From Syncephalastrum monosporum B8922 (Eukaryota > Mucoromycota > Mucoromycetes > Mucorales > Syncephalastraceae), in the NCBI GenBank assembly GCA_000697355.1, contig JNEN01000804.1, positions 1 to 64,000 of the forward strand: 64,000 nt of DNA, given 5' to 3'. Each line of letters opens with the position of its first letter. The first letter of the stretch is position 1. The notes beneath the pieces are model-generated. The model was not told the DNA's origin and made no database searches. It saw only the letters and a program-made list of their open reading frames with translations. Both the position numbers and the translations under genes were made by a program. Below, piece after piece: positions 48,352-62,225 of this stretch.

Positions 48352-49515
48352 TAGGATGCAACTGTGGTTCAAAAAGAATACAGCCGGCCTTACAGCAAAG
48401 GGCGGAAAGTCACAATGTTGCAGCTTTGATTTCCCGTGCGAATTGAACAACAAATAGCACCATCCAAATTCCATCTGATCAAAAATAGCCTTCGACCAGG
48501 ATCGACTGATAAGCTGCACAATAGAAGCATAAGATAGCAGTAATAGTAGCCATCTGCAGAGAGCTCTTCTCCGGACGCGTGTTTAAGCAGCGTTGGGTGT
48601 ATCCTTTGACGTGTTTTTTTTAGTTCAATCCTTGTTTGAAGGAGTGCCGCTTCTCATGCAGTCGTTTGGCGCACAGCGACGCATCCCTTCCTTCTTTGTC
48701 CTTTACTGCTATTCTGTCAAAAGAGACAAACGCATAAGAAACGACCATGTAAAAGATCCTGAGAAGCAGGAGGCTCCTGCGTCTTCGTTCGTGTCTGCTT
48801 TCAAACTATGCCGAAGAAGGGTCCTTTTGCATGGGGCAAAAAAAATGAATTTTTTTTTCCAATGGAAACATAAATGACGAACAGAGACCCCTCTTCCCCA
48901 AACGGAAGGAAAAAAGAAAATGTAAAGAATCAACATTTGTTGATATCGTATTACGTGTCAGTAGGTGGTGAGGTGGCGTATGTAAGCACAAAAAAAGGGT
49001 GGGTTGGATGGGTCAAGTCCACAGAACTTAGTTTCTGATGGGTTTGTAAAAAAAAAAGTCGCCCCATTGCTTGGCTTTAGAGTCTCCGTGTGTCACCAAC
49101 CCAGATTGCAGTGGCATTGAGGCAAGGTTGGGGGAGACACCCAATTGGGGACATCTCAAACCAGTCACTCCGACATTTACCTTTTCTCTGGCAAGCCGAA
49201 TAGCTGTCAATTTTTTATCTTTCTTCTTTTTTGTTGGGGGAACAAAAAGGTCAAAGGGTGTGCGCTTAAACCAAATACTTCTTCCACATCTTCATTCATA
49301 TCGCATCATATCCCATTTCTCTGCTCTCTGCCATCTCTCTCGCCTTCTACCTTCTCTCTTCTCTTTCATACTCTCTACGCTCTACTACTACTATTCGCAT
49401 ACAGGTAGGACAAAGCGAATCGACTCTTACCCTTTGGGGCACTGACCACTTCTTTTATCTGTTACTTCCTTCTACATTAACTTGTTGAACAGCCCTGTCT
49501 GCTCTTATATACAGA
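48352..49515. other. divergent promoter region of ALY/REF and fatty acid synthase, with a candidate 5' UTR intron
   Basis: About 1.16 kb. From 49280 the strand is pyrimidine-rich, as in leaders of highly expressed fungal genes. A donor ACAG/GTAGGA at 49405 and an acceptor TTATATACAG ending at 49514, one base before the FAS start codon, suggest a 110-nt intron in the leader. That would explain why a TATA-like string sits immediately before the ATG. No other gene was recognised. Confidence 0.4.
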
Positions 49516-52500
49516 ATGAATCATCAGCAACATCAAGTACTGCGCCCTCTCTCTGTGCGCCAGAAGGAGACCGAGGTTTCCATCCTCGTCCCTGCCGACA
49601 TTTGGGTATCTGCCGAGCAACTTAAGGAGGAGTTCCCTAGCCAGACAGAAGACATCGACACTACCGAGATTGAGTTGGCCGCACGTTTCATGAACTTTAG
49701 CGCAACAAGAGCTGCGTCCGAGCCCCAGTTCTTGCCCGTTGCCCGTACTGCGTTCTTGCATTTCCGTGCCCAATACCTCAAGAGCAATGATGTGCATGCG
49801 ATCACCCGCAACCTGGATACAGACTCGCGGACTGTCGTCATCCAGGCATACTTCAAGGCTCTCGTCGTCCTCAAGGATAACAACGCCCTGACCCAGGAGG
49901 AGGCTATTCCTTCGCAATCTGCTCTTTTCGCCGCTGCTGCTCGTGGCGATACCAGCATTTTCGCCGTGTTTGGCGGTCAAGGCAACATTGAGGAATATTT
50001 CGACGAGTTGGCCGATATCTGGACTACATACCAAGGCCTGGTCCAATCCTTTGTCCAGCGCATGGCGGTTGTGCTGGCCGACCACGCTCGCAGCTCGGAG
50101 GCGAGCGTCTTCCATTCCAAAGGTCTCGATGTCGTGCGCTGGCTCGAGAACCCTGAGCTGCGCCCCGACCTCCAATATCTCGTTTCCGCCCCGGTCAGTT
50201 TCCCTCTGATCGGTCTCACTCAACTCCTCCATTACTATGTCATGCTGCGCGTGCTCGACCGCTCGCCCGCCGACATCAGAAAGCTTTTGGCTGGTAAGTT
50301 TTTTTTTTGTTTTTTTTTTTGAAAAAAACAAAAAAAAAAGGTTTTGCCGGAATCGGAACAAGGAAGCTGATCCCAATGTTATTGGTTTGTTTCAGGCACT
50401 ACGGGTCACAGTCAAGGTATCATTACGTCCGTGGTGATTGCTTCCTCTGGCACCGAGGAAGAGTTTATCGCCAACGCTGAGAAGGCCCTGGGTCTGCTGT
50501 TCTGGATCGGCACTCGCGCTCAGCAAGTCTTTCCCCCCACGACTCTCAACCCCACTGTTCTGGAGGACTCACTCTCCAACAATGAGGGCAACCCGACGCC
50601 TATGCTGGCCATCACTGGTCTGCGAGAAGAGCAAGTGCGCCAGCACCTCGACGCCACGAACGCTCACTTGGCACCCGACCGCCAAATTAAGGTCACTCTC
50701 TTCAATGGTCCCCGTTCGTTCGTTTGCACTGGCCCGCCGCAGTCTTTGTATGGTCTTAATCTGAGTCTGCGTAAGCTTAAGGCACCGACGGGTCTGGAGC
50801 AATCCCGAGTGCCGCACAGCCAACGCAAGCTCAAGTTCTCGTCCCGTTTCTTGCCCATCACAGCCCCCTTCCACAGCTGTTATCTCGAGTCGGCCCTGGA
50901 TATCATCAAGGACGATATCAAGCGCGAGAATCTCGACTTTGCCAACAAGGATCTCTCTATCCCCGTCTATGCGACCGATTCAGGTATGTAAAGTTTTTTT
51001 TTGGGCGGAGAAAGAAACCGCAGGTGTTTCACTTTTTGGGTCACTGGGGCGTTGGGGCACCAATGGCATAGACATTGACAAGTGACTGTTTAGGCAACGA
51101 CCTGCGGTCCGCCAACGATTTGACTTCTGAGCTGGTCTCGCTGATCACGTCGCGTCCCGTCCACTGGCGTGAGGCGATCTGCACGCAGGGCCTGACCCAC
51201 ATTATTGACTTTGGCCCCGGTGGCACGTCCGGTATCGGTGGTCTGACCCACCGCAACAAGGAAGGCACTGGTGTCCAGATTCTGCTGGCCGGTGCGCTCG
51301 AGGGCAATAACCGGGACTTGTCGTACAAGGCCGACCTTTTTGATTCCGACCTGCGCGCTGTCACCTATTCTCAGAACTGGGCCGAGGCGTTCCGCCCGAA
51401 ACTGGTCCAAACCACCAGGTAAAGTGAATGGAATGCGAGCGAGAGAAGACAATTAACCTGGATATCTTCACTCTACTAGCAATGGTCGCATCCACGTCGA
51501 TACACGCATGTCGCGCCTTCTTGGAAAGCCTCCGCTTATGGTGGCTGGTATGACGCCCTCGACTGTCAGCGAGGATTTCGTCTCTGCCGTGATGAACGCC
51601 GGTTACCACGTCGAACTGGCCGGTGGTGGCCACTACAGCGAGCGCATGCTTCGTGAAAAGGTCGACAAGATCATGGAGCTCACGCGCCCTGGTGAGGGCA
51701 TCACCCTCAACATTCTTTTCCTCAACGTGCGCCAGTGGGGCTTCCAGTACCCGCTTATCCAGGTCATGCGCCGCGAGGGTCTGCCTATGGAAGGTGTCTG
51801 CGTTGCTGCGGGTGTACCCAGCTTGGACGTTGCGAACGAAGTGATCCAGAACCTCCAGAACTCGGGTATCCGCCACATTGCTTTCAAGCCCGGTAGCATT
51901 GAGACTATCCGTCAGGTAAGGTGTATTGCGTTGGACTCTGGAATCTGGGTTTCTCATATGGCTCCATGATGTTAGGTTGTGTCGATCGCCGCCGCCAATC
52001 CGACGATGCCCGTGATTATGGAATGGACTGGTGGCCGTGCCGGTGGCCATCACAGTTTCGAGGACTTCCACCAGCCTATTCTCGAGACGTATGCTTCGAT
52101 TCGCCGCCAGCCCAACATTGTGCTCGTCGGTGGTTCTGGTTTCGGTGGTGCTGATGACACGCTGCCCTACCTGACCGGTGACTGGGCTCTGCAGTTCGAC
52201 TATCCTCCCATGCCCTTCGACGGTATCCTGTTTGGCTCGCGCATGATGGTCTCCAAGGAAGGCCTTGCCTCGGCCGCCGTCAAGCAAGCCATGGTCGATG
52301 CTCCTGGTGTGGACGATGCCAGCTGGGAGAACACCTACAAGGGCCCTGCCGGTGGTATCATCACCGTGCGCTCCGAGCTCGGCGAACCTATCCACAAGAT
52401 CGCCACCCGTGGTGTTCGTCTCTGGAAGGAGCTTGACGAGAGCATCTTCAACCTTCCCAAGGACAAGCGCCTGCCCGCTCTGCTCGCCAAGAAGGACTAC

Positions 52501-55500
52501 TTCATCAAGCGACTTAACGCCGACTTCCAGAAGGTCTGGTTTGGCAAGAAGAAGAACGGCGATGTCGTCGACCTGCAAGACATGACCTACAGCGAGGTCG
52601 TCGCCCGCATGGTCGAGCTCCTCTTCATCAAGGTGGAGAACCGCTGGATCGACATCACCCTTCGCAACCTCGTCGGTGATTTCCTTCGCCGTGTCGAGGA
52701 GCGCTTCCTCCAGAAGGAGCAGATCTCGCTTCTTCAGAGCTACTCGCAGCTCGACGTTCCTTTCGACTTTGTGGCTGAGTTCCTTGCTCACTTCCCCGAG
52801 GCCGAGACCCAGCTGCTCACTTCGGAGGATGTCCTTCACTTTGTGACCCTCTGCCAGCGCCGTGGCCAGAAGCCCGTGCCTTTCATCCCCGTCATGGACA
52901 AGGACTTTGAAGTTTGGTTCAAGAAGGACTCGCTCTGGCAGTCGGAGGACCTGGCCGCTGTCGTTGACCAGGACGTCCAGCGTACCTGTATTCTTCATGG
53001 CCCCGTCGCTGCTAAGTACGCTACGCGCGTCGACCAGCCCGTTGGCGAGATTCTCGGTGACATTTACGAGAGCCACATTGCCAGCCTGAAGGAGCGCTTC
53101 TATGCCACCGAGGCAATCCCCCAGATTGAGTATCTTGGCGGTGCTGCCATCGACACGAAAGCCATCATGGCCCCTGCTTCGTCCACCGGCAGCGAGAGCG
53201 TCTTTACCGTCGGCGAGTCCGAGTCGTCCGTGCCTGACGAGGACGCTTGGTTCCAGTCCATTGCGGGTCCCAACTACAACTGGCTGCGCGCCTTGTTGAC
53301 CTCCTCTTTCATCATGCAGGGCAAGAAGTTCGAGGATAACCCTCTGAAGCTCATCTTCCGTCCCCGCGCTGGCCAAAAGGTCACCGTCACCAGCGATGCC
53401 AGCGGTCGCCCCGTTGCTGTCAAGGTTCAGGACAAGCGCACCTGGAGCGCTACCGGCAAGTCGGCCGACTTCGTCACTGCCGTCGATGTTGCTCTCACCG
53501 GCAACAAGATTGATGTCCGTCTCTACGAGAAGCGTGATGCTGACCTGGTCCCTCTTCACCTCATCTTTGAGTACAAGCCCGAGCTCGGCTATGCTCCCAT
53601 CCATGAAGTGATGACTGTAAGTAACATATCATAATACACACCACACATGCTCATTGGTTGTTTTAGGGTCGCAACGATCGCATCAAGGACTTCTACTACA
53701 AGCTCTGGTTCGGTATGGACAACAAGGATGATTTTCTCAATCTGTCCGTGACCGAGAAGCTCATTGGTACCGGCGAGTCTGTCGAGGCTGCCAAGATCAA
53801 GGAGTTCTGCCAGGCTGTCGGCAACCAGGCCGAGATTTACGTCGACCGAGGCCAGAAGATCAATGCTCCTATGGACTTTGCTATCGTCGTCGGCTGGAAG
53901 GCTATCATCAAGGCTATCTTCCCCAAGGTCATCGATGGTGATTTGCTCAAACTTGTCCATCTGTCCAACGGCTTCCGCGTGCTCGACGGCGCCGATCTCC
54001 TTTCGGTCGGTGACGTTGTCGACACCTATGCCCAGATCAACGCCATCACCAACACCGACAGCGGCAAGCTCGTCGAAGTCAAGGGCATCATTGTGCGTGA
54101 AGGCAAGCCTGTTCTCGAGGTCACCTCTCAGTTCTTGTACCGTGGCCAGTTCAACGATTACGAGCACACCTTCCAGCGTACGGTCGAGACCCCCATGCAG
54201 ATCAAGCTGAACGAGGTCAAGGACATTGCTGTGCTCAAGTCCAAGGAGTGGGTTGAGTGGACCGAGGAGCTCGACAACCACGAGCTTGCTCCCGGCAGCA
54301 CCCTTATCTTCCGCCTCAACACCGAGGTCAAGCACAAGAACAAGAAGGTGTTCTCGAGCGTCAAGACCTCTGGTACTGTCTCGATGCAGATCTCTACCAA
54401 GGAGTTCGTCCAGGTCGGCAAGGTCGAGTACGAAGCCGGTGAGAGCCACGGCAACCCTGTGATCGAGTATCTCAAGCGCCACGGCCAAGAGATCGAGCAG
54501 GCCCACTTCTTTGAGAACGGCGGCTATTCCGTCATGCCTCCCGAGTCCACCTACTCCTCGGTTGTTCACGCGCCTGCCTCGAACGAGCCCTATGCCAAGA
54601 TCTCGGGTGACTACAACCCCATCCACGTCAACCCCTACTTTGCCGATCTCGCCTTGTTGCCTGGTACCATTACCCACGGTATGTGGACCAGCGCCTCCAC
54701 CCGCAAGTTTGTCGAGATCTTTGCTGCCGACAATGTGCCCCAGCGCGTCGTTGCGTATGATGTCAAATTTGTTGGCATGGTTCTCCCCTCCGACCGCCTT
54801 GAGACCAAGCTGTCTCACACCGGCATGAAGAACGGTCGCAAGATCATCCGCGTCGAGACTGTTAACCAGTCGGGTGACAAGATCGTCGAGGGCACGGCGG
54901 AGGTTGAGCAGCCCGTCACTGCCTACGTCTTTACCGGCCAAGGTTCGCAAGAACAGGGTATGGGTATGGCCCTCTACGCCAGCTCCCCCATCGCCAAGGA
55001 CATTTGGGACCGCGCTGACAAGCATTTCATGGAGAACTATGGTTTCTCGATTATCGAGATTGTCCGTGACAACCCCAAGGAGAAGACCGTCCACTTTGGT
55101 GGTCCCCGCGGTAACTCCATCCGTCAAAACTACATGAGCATGACCTACGACGTGGTCGACGCAGATGGTACGACCAACACTCTGCCTCTGTTCCCTGACA
55201 TCCACGATCGCACCTCCTTCCACACGTTCCGCTCTCCCAACGGTTTGCTCTCCGCCACTCAGTTCACCCAGCCCGCCCTGACTCTGATGGAGAAGGCTGC
55301 GTTTGAGGACATGCGTGCTAAGGAGCTCATCCAGTCCAACTGTGCGTTTGCCGGTCACTCGCTCGGTGAGTACTCTGCCCTTGCCTCCGTGGGTGATGTG
55401 CTGCCCATTGAGTCCCTCGTCGACGTCGTGTTCTACCGTGGTATGACCATGCAGTCTGCCGTCAAGCGCGATTCCGAAGGTCGCAGCAACTATGGTATGG

Positions 55501-58500
55501 CCGCCGTCAACCCTGCGCGTGTCAGCAAGTCATTCAACGACACTGCCCTCCGTTATGTCGTCGATGCCATTGCCCGCCAGAGCGGTGACGTGCTCGAGAT
55601 TGTCAACTTCAACGTCGAGAACTGGCAATACGTCGCTGCTGGCTCGCTGCCCTGCCTCGATGTCCTGACCAACGTCCTCAACTACATCAAGCTGTCCAAG
55701 ATTGACCTTCAGAAGCTGATGGAGACCATGCCCCTCGAGGACGTCAAGAAGCATTTGTCCGAGATGATCGGCGAGGCTCTTGAGAAGACCCGCGCCAAGC
55801 AGCAGCAGGGCCGCATCAAGCTTGAGCGTGGTTTCGCTACGGTCCCGCTCCCTGGTATTGATGTGCCTTTCCACTCTTCTTTCCTGCTCAGCGGTGTCGC
55901 TCCCTTCCGCACCTACCTGGCCAAGAAGATCAACCCGACCTACATCAACGTCGCTCAGCTGTCGTCCAAGTACATCCCCAACTTGACGGCGCAGCCCTTC
56001 AGCACCGACAAGGCTTACATCGAGAACGTCTACAACCAGACCTCGAGCCCACGCCTCGCCAAGGTCCTCAAGAACTGGTCCGATGACAAGTACGCCACCC
56101 CCGGCCAGCAGCAGCGTCTTGGTTACGTCCTGCTTGTTGAGCTGCTTGCTTACCAGTTTGCGTCCCCCGTCCGCTGGATTGAGACCCAGGACCAGCTGTT
56201 CAAGAACTTCAAGGTCGAGCGCCTCATCGAACTCGGTCCCTCGCCTACCCTCTGCGGTATGGCCACCCGCACTCTCAACCTCAAGTACCAGGCTTATGAC
56301 GATGCGCTGATCAATCGCCGTCAGAACCTGTGTATCTCCAAGAACGCTACGGAGATCTACTACGAGTTTGAGGATGCCGTCGAGGAGGCCCCCGCTGCTT
56401 CCGAGACACCTGCCGCCTCGGCTGCTCCTGCTGCTGCTGCTGCTCCTGTCGCGGCCGCTGCCCCTGCTCCGGCATCTGCCGGCCCTGCTGAGCCTATCAG
56501 GTAAGATGGAAAATGTATATCCTGTATAGGAACGTTTACTTAAATCTATATAGTGATGTCCCTGTCACCGCGACTGAGGTGATTCACGTCGTCATCGCCC
56601 AGAAGCTCAAGAAGTCTGTGGACGAAGTGCCCCTCTCGAAGGCCATCAAGGACCTTGTTGGCGGCAAGTCGACCCTGCAGAACGAAATCCTGGGTGATCT
56701 CCAGAAGGAGTTTGGCAACAACGTTCCCGAAAAGTCGGAGGAGACCCCTCTTGAAGAACTCGGTGCCTCGCTCGATGGTAGCTTCTCGGGTGCGCTCGGC
56801 AAGCACACCAGCACCCTCGTTGCTAAGATGATCAGCTCCAAGATGCCCGGTGGTTTCACTCTCAGCAATGCCAAGTCCCACCTGTCCTCGACCTGGGGTC
56901 TCGGCCCTGGTCGCACCGATGGTGTTCTTTTGATGGGTCTGACCATGGAGCCGGCTGCTCGTCTTGGTGCCGAAGCCGAAGCCAAGTCCTGGTTGGATTC
57001 CGTTGCTCAGGCCTACGCCAAGAAGGCTGGTATCACTCTCTCTACTGGTGGCTCCGGTGGCGGTGCTGCTGGTGGCGCCGGTGGTGCCGTTGCTGTCATC
57101 AACAGCGAGGAATTCGATGCCCTCAAGGCTAAGCAGAACAACTTGATCTACCAAGTATGTCATGGATATGCTTCTTCGGATCGAATACTTACTTCTTTTT
57201 TATAGCAATTGAACCTGTACGCCCGGTACTTGCAAAAGGACCTGCGTGAGGGTCACAAGAAATACGAGGAGGAGAAGACCGTCACTGCCAAGCTTCAAGC
57301 TGAACTGGATGAATGGCTTACCGAACACGGCGACGTGTATGCAGAGGGCATCAAGCCCGTCTTCAGCACGCTCAAGGCTCGCCGCTACGACTCTTACTGG
57401 AACTGGGTCCGTCAAGATGCCCTCGAGATGTGGTACGATATTATCTTCGGCAAGCTTGCCATCGTTGACCGCGAGGTGACTGCCAAGTGTCTCCACATCA
57501 TGACCCGCTCCTACCCGCAGCTGATCGACTACATGCGTTACACTGTCGAGAACTGCGCGGGTGACAAGGGCGAGACCTACCGCCTGGCCAAGGAGTTTGG
57601 TCAAGCTCTGATCGAAAACTGCGTCGAGGTGCTCTCTGTCGATCCTGTCTACAAGGATGGTAAGGAATAGCATGATAGAAAAAAATCTGCAGCGTATTGA
57701 TAACCCGTTTTAGTGAGCTTCCCCACCGGTCCCCAGACCTCGATCACCGAGAAGGGCGACATTGGCTACCAGGAGGTGTCGCGTCCTGGCTGCCGCAAGC
57801 TCGCTCACTACGTCAAGGACATGGCTGCGGGTAGCAAGGTGACCGAGTTCTCCAACCGTCTCAAGGTGCAGCAGAACCTGAGCCGCATCTACAAGATCAT
57901 CCGCAACCAGAACAAGATGAAGAAGAGCTCCAAGATGGCTGTCAAGGAACTCTATGGCGACGTTCTGCGTGCCATGTCCATGTCGAACACCATCGTCAAG
58001 GAGACCCGTGGCCGCCAGCGCCGTCTGTCCTCGACTGTGCGCACGGCTGATCACAAGAAGCGCCTCATGGCCAAGTCCAAGTCCGAGACCATTCCTTTCC
58101 TTCACCTGAAGAAGAAGAACGTCAACGACCCCGCCGGCTGGGAGTTCAGCAGCAAGCTCACCTCGATTTACCTCGACGTCCTGTCCGAGATTGCTGAGGA
58201 GGGCATCACTTTTGCCAACAAATGTGTGCTCGTGACCGGTGCCGGTAAGGACTCGATCGGCTCTGAGATCCTCAAGGGTCTTGTCTCGGGTGGTGCCAAG
58301 GTCGTCGTGACCACCTCCCGCTTCAGCCGTCAGGTCACCGAGTACTTCCAGTCGATCTACCAGACCTACGGCTCGCGTGGCTCTGAGCTTGTCGTCGTTC
58401 CCTTCAACCAGGGCTCCAAGCAGGATGTGGATGCACTCGTCAACTACATCTACGACCCCAAGGGTCTCAACTGGGATCTCGACATGGTCATTCCTTTCGC

Positions 58501-61500
58501 TGCTATCCCCGAGAACGGCCGTGAGATCGACAACATCGACTCCAAGTCTGAGCTTGCTCACCGCATCATGTTGACCAACCTGCTCCGTCTCCTGGGTAAC
58601 GTCAAGTCGCACAAGCAGGCCAACGGCTGTGATACGCGCCCCGCCCAGGTGATCCTGCCCCTCTCGCCTAACCACGGCACGTTCGGTAGCGATGGTCTCT
58701 ACAGTGAGTCCAAGCTTGCGCTCGAGACCCTCTTCAACCGCTGGTACTCTGAGAGCTGGTCGACCTACCTCCTTATCACGGGTGCCGTCATTGGGTAAGT
58801 TTGAGTATGTACACTCTTGTCACTAGATACTGACTCTGTTTCGATAGCTGGACCCGTGGTACTGGTCTGATGAGCGCCAACAACATGGTGGCTGAAGGTA
58901 TTGAGAAGCTGGGTGTCCGTACGTTCTCGTCCGTCGAGATGTCGTTCAACATTCTTGGCTTGATGCACCCCAGCATTGTCGAGCTCTGCCAGAAGGAGCC
59001 CATCTGGGCCGATCTGAACGGTGGTCTGCAGTTCATCCCCAACGTGGCCGAGGTCAGCGCCCAGCTGCGCCAGGAGATCCGTGAAACCGCCGACGTTCGC
59101 AAGGCTGTCGATGCCGAGAACGCCCTCGACTTCAAGGTGGTGTACGGCGAGGATGCCGAGCGCAAGCACAAGCCCCACAAGGTCACGCCCCGTGCCAACA
59201 TGAAGTTCGACTTCCCCGAGCTCAAGCAGTACGATGCGCTCAAGCACCTGAGCCACCTCAAGGGCATGCTCGACCTCGACAAGGTGGTTGTTGTCACCGG
59301 TTTCGGTGAAGTCTCGCCTTGGGGTAACGCCCGCACCCGTTGGGAGATGGAAGCCAAGGGTGAGTTCTCCCTCGAAGGCTGTATCGAGATGGCCTGGATC
59401 ATGGGCTACATCAAGCATCATCACGGTAACCTGAAGAACGGTACTCCCTACTCTGGCTGGGTCGATGCCAAGACCAACGAACCTGTTGAGGACAAGGACA
59501 TCAAGTCCAAGTACGAGAAGCAGATCCTTGAGCACAGCGGTATCCGTCTCATTGGTAAGTCCTGATTAAATCATGGCAACAGAAAGCAGAAAACTGATGA
59601 CATCTTCTATAGAACCCGAGGTCATGAACGGCTACGACCCCACCAAGAAGATGCTTATGCAGGAGATCATGGTCGATCACGACCTCGAGCCCTTCGCCTG
59701 CAGCAAGGAAGAGGCTGAGCACTTCAAGGCTCAACAGGGTGACAAGGCTGATGTGTACGAGTCCAGCAGCGGCGAGTGGGTCGTCACCCTCCGCAAGGGT
59801 GCTACCCTCTACGTCCCCAAGGCCCTCCGCTTCGACCGCCTTGTCGCTGGTCAGATCCCCACCGGCTGGGACGCTGCCCGCTATGGTGTGCCCAAGGACA
59901 TCATCGAGCAAGTCGACATCGTGACGCTCTTCAACATTGTCTCGACCGTTGAAGCCTTTGTGTCCTCCGGTATTACGGACCCCTACGAGTTCTACAAGTA
60001 TGTCCACGTTTCCGAGATCGGTAACACGACCGGTTCGGGTGTCGGTGGTCAGCAAGCCCAGCGCGGTCTCTTCCGCGACCGTCTGCTCGACAAGCCCGTC
60101 CAGAAGGATATCCTCCAGGAGTCCTTCATCAACACCATGCCTGCCTGGGTCAACTTGCTTCTTCTGTCCGCTTCCGGTCCCATCAAGACGCCCGTCAACG
60201 CTTGCGCTACTTCGGCCGTCTCCGTTGAGCTTGCCGTGGACAGCATCCTGACCGGCAAGGCCAAGGTCATGATTGCCGGTGCCACCGAGGACATCACCGA
60301 GGAGTCCAGCTACGAGTTCGCCAACATGAAGGCCACGTCCAACGCGGTCGATGAGTTTGAGCACGGCCGCACCCCTGCCGAGATGTCGCGTCCTGCCACG
60401 ACCACGCGTAACGGTTTCATGGAGGCCCACGGTGCCGCCAACCACGTGCTCATGTCGGCTTCAACGGCTATTGAGATTGGCGCACCCATCTACGGTATCA
60501 TTGCCCTGACCAACACTGCCACCGACAAGGAAGGCCGCTCTGTGCCCGCGCCAGGTGCTGGTATCCTGACCACGGCCCGCGAGAACGCTGGCAAGCGCCC
60601 CTCGCCCCTGCTCAACTTCAACTACCGTGCGCGCCAGCTCAAGAACCGCCGCAGCCAGATCAAGGCCTGGTTGGAGTCCGAGTATGCCATGCTCCGCGAA
60701 GAGCTCGAGGAGCTCAAGGAGTGCGGTGAGCTCCAGGCCGCGGACGAGGATGCCTGGCTTGCCGAGCGCACCGACTTCCTGCAAAAGGAAGCCCGTCGCC
60801 AAGAGAAGGAGGCCCTGGCCACCTGGAGCATGAACTTCTACCAGCAGAACCACGCCATCGCTCCCCTGCGTGGTGCCCTTGCTGTGTACGGTCTGACGAT
60901 CGACGATATCGGTGTTGCCTCTTTCCACGGCACGTCGACCAAGGCCAACGACAAGAACGAGTCGCGTGTCCTCAACCAGCAGCTCAAGCACCTGGGCCGT
61001 TCCAAGGGCAACGCGCTGCTTGCCATCACCCAGAAGTACCTTACCGGTCACCCCAAGGGCCCTGCTGCCTCTTGGATGGCCAACGGCATGATCCAGTGCC
61101 TGAACAGCGGCCTGGTGCCCGGCAACCGCAACGCCGACAATGTCGATGAGGTGCTCAAGGAGTTCGAGTACATCGTGTACCCCTCGCGCTCCATTCAGAC
61201 CGACGGTCTCAAGGCCGGTCTGCTCAAGTCGTTCGGTTTCGGTCAAGCCGGTGGCGAGATCCTGATCATCCACCCCGACTACGTCCTGGCCTCGCTTGAG
61301 GAACAGCAGTACAATGCCTACAAGGTCAAGCAGGCTCAGCGCTACGCCAAGGCCTACCGCTACCTCCACGACTCGCTCACCGGTGTCGCCGACTTCATCC
61401 AGATCAAGAACGAGGCTCCCTACACCGACGAGCTCGAGTACAAGGTGTACCTGGACCCCAACGCCCGTGCTAGCTATGCCAAGGACAAGAAGTCCTACCA

Positions 61501-61972
61501 CTTTGACGCCAAATCGGTGTCGAGCCCTGTGCCCATGACGGGTGACATGGATGCCACGCGCGCTGTCCTTGCCTCGTTGGCTGAGCAGCAGGCCGGCAAG
61601 AAGGGCGTCGGCGTCGACATTGAGCTCTGCTCGGCGATCAACCTCGATAACGACACGTTCATCGAGCGCAACTTCTCCAAGGCCGAGATCGATTACTGCA
61701 TGGGCCGCCCTGACCGCCAGGCTAGCTTCGCTGGCCGCTGGTCTGCCAAGGAAGCCGTGTTCAAGGCCCTGTCGTCGCACGGCCAGATTGCCTCGGAGGG
61801 CGCTGGAGCTGCTCTGAACGAGATTGAAATTGTCCCCGATAACGTGGGTGCTCCCACCGTCGTTTTGTCCGGCAAGGCCAAGAGCGCTGCTGCCTCGGCT
61901 GGTGTCAAATCTGTGAATGTGTCTATCAGCCATAGCGGCCATTACAGCGTTGCTGTTGCTACCACTCTCTAG
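49516..61972 (+). CDS. single-chain type I fatty acid synthase (fused beta-alpha FAS)
   Basis: Cytosolic megasynthase making palmitoyl/stearoyl-CoA from acetyl- and malonyl-CoA. Eleven exons (49516-50293, 50396-50983, 51094-51418, 51480-51915, 51976-53616, 53667-56500, 56554-57154, 57206-57659, 57714-58794, 58848-59554, 59613-61972) join in phase to 3,934 residues. Order: acetyltransferase (GHSQG, Ser265); enoyl reductase (MVAGMTPS about 585, AGGGHY); dehydratase ([11 protein letters not shown] about 1570); malonyl/palmitoyltransferase (GHSLG, Ser1821); an Ala/Pro linker; acyl carrier domain (GGKSTL, Ser2240); ketoreductase ([10 protein letters not shown] about 2727); ketosynthase (NACATSA, Cys3346; [15 protein letters not shown]); and phosphopantetheine transferase (GVDIE, Asp3817; WSAKEA). 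Every catalytic motif is intact. Ascomycetes make this as two proteins; here beta and alpha are one reading frame, as in some basidiomycetes and mucoromycetes. One ACP only. Codon use is strongly C-ending. Confidence 0.97.
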
Positions 61973-62225
61973 ATTTTTTCATTTTCTTACCATTCATTCC
62001 TTAATTTTTTGTTGCAATAATTAAAAAGTGATTCATTCTGTATACTCTCTGACTTGGATATTCGTAGTGCCTAGTGATGCGTCTAAAGCTGAAGTTGTCT
62101 GTAGACAAGAGTGTGACTTTTACAGCCATATAACATATTTTAGCTGTCATGCGCCGCAGCTGAGATACACTTCTTTCACTTTCCAAATTCACTGCTCTCA
62201 AAAAAAAAAAAAGAGAGTTGACAGA

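Noticed and set aside
49504..49513. TATA-like string immediately before the FAS start codon
   Set aside because: It sits two bases before the ATG, too close for a core promoter. It reads better as the 3' splice site of a leader intron.
51361..55358. Minus-strand frames of 747 and 589 codons opposite the fatty acid synthase
   Set aside because: They arise because C-ending codons leave the opposite strand without stops. The plus strand has every FAS catalytic motif.
57710..61942. Further long minus-strand frames across the ketoreductase and ketosynthase
   Set aside because: Same codon-bias shadow; composition is repetitive Leu/Val/Gly/Asp without domains.
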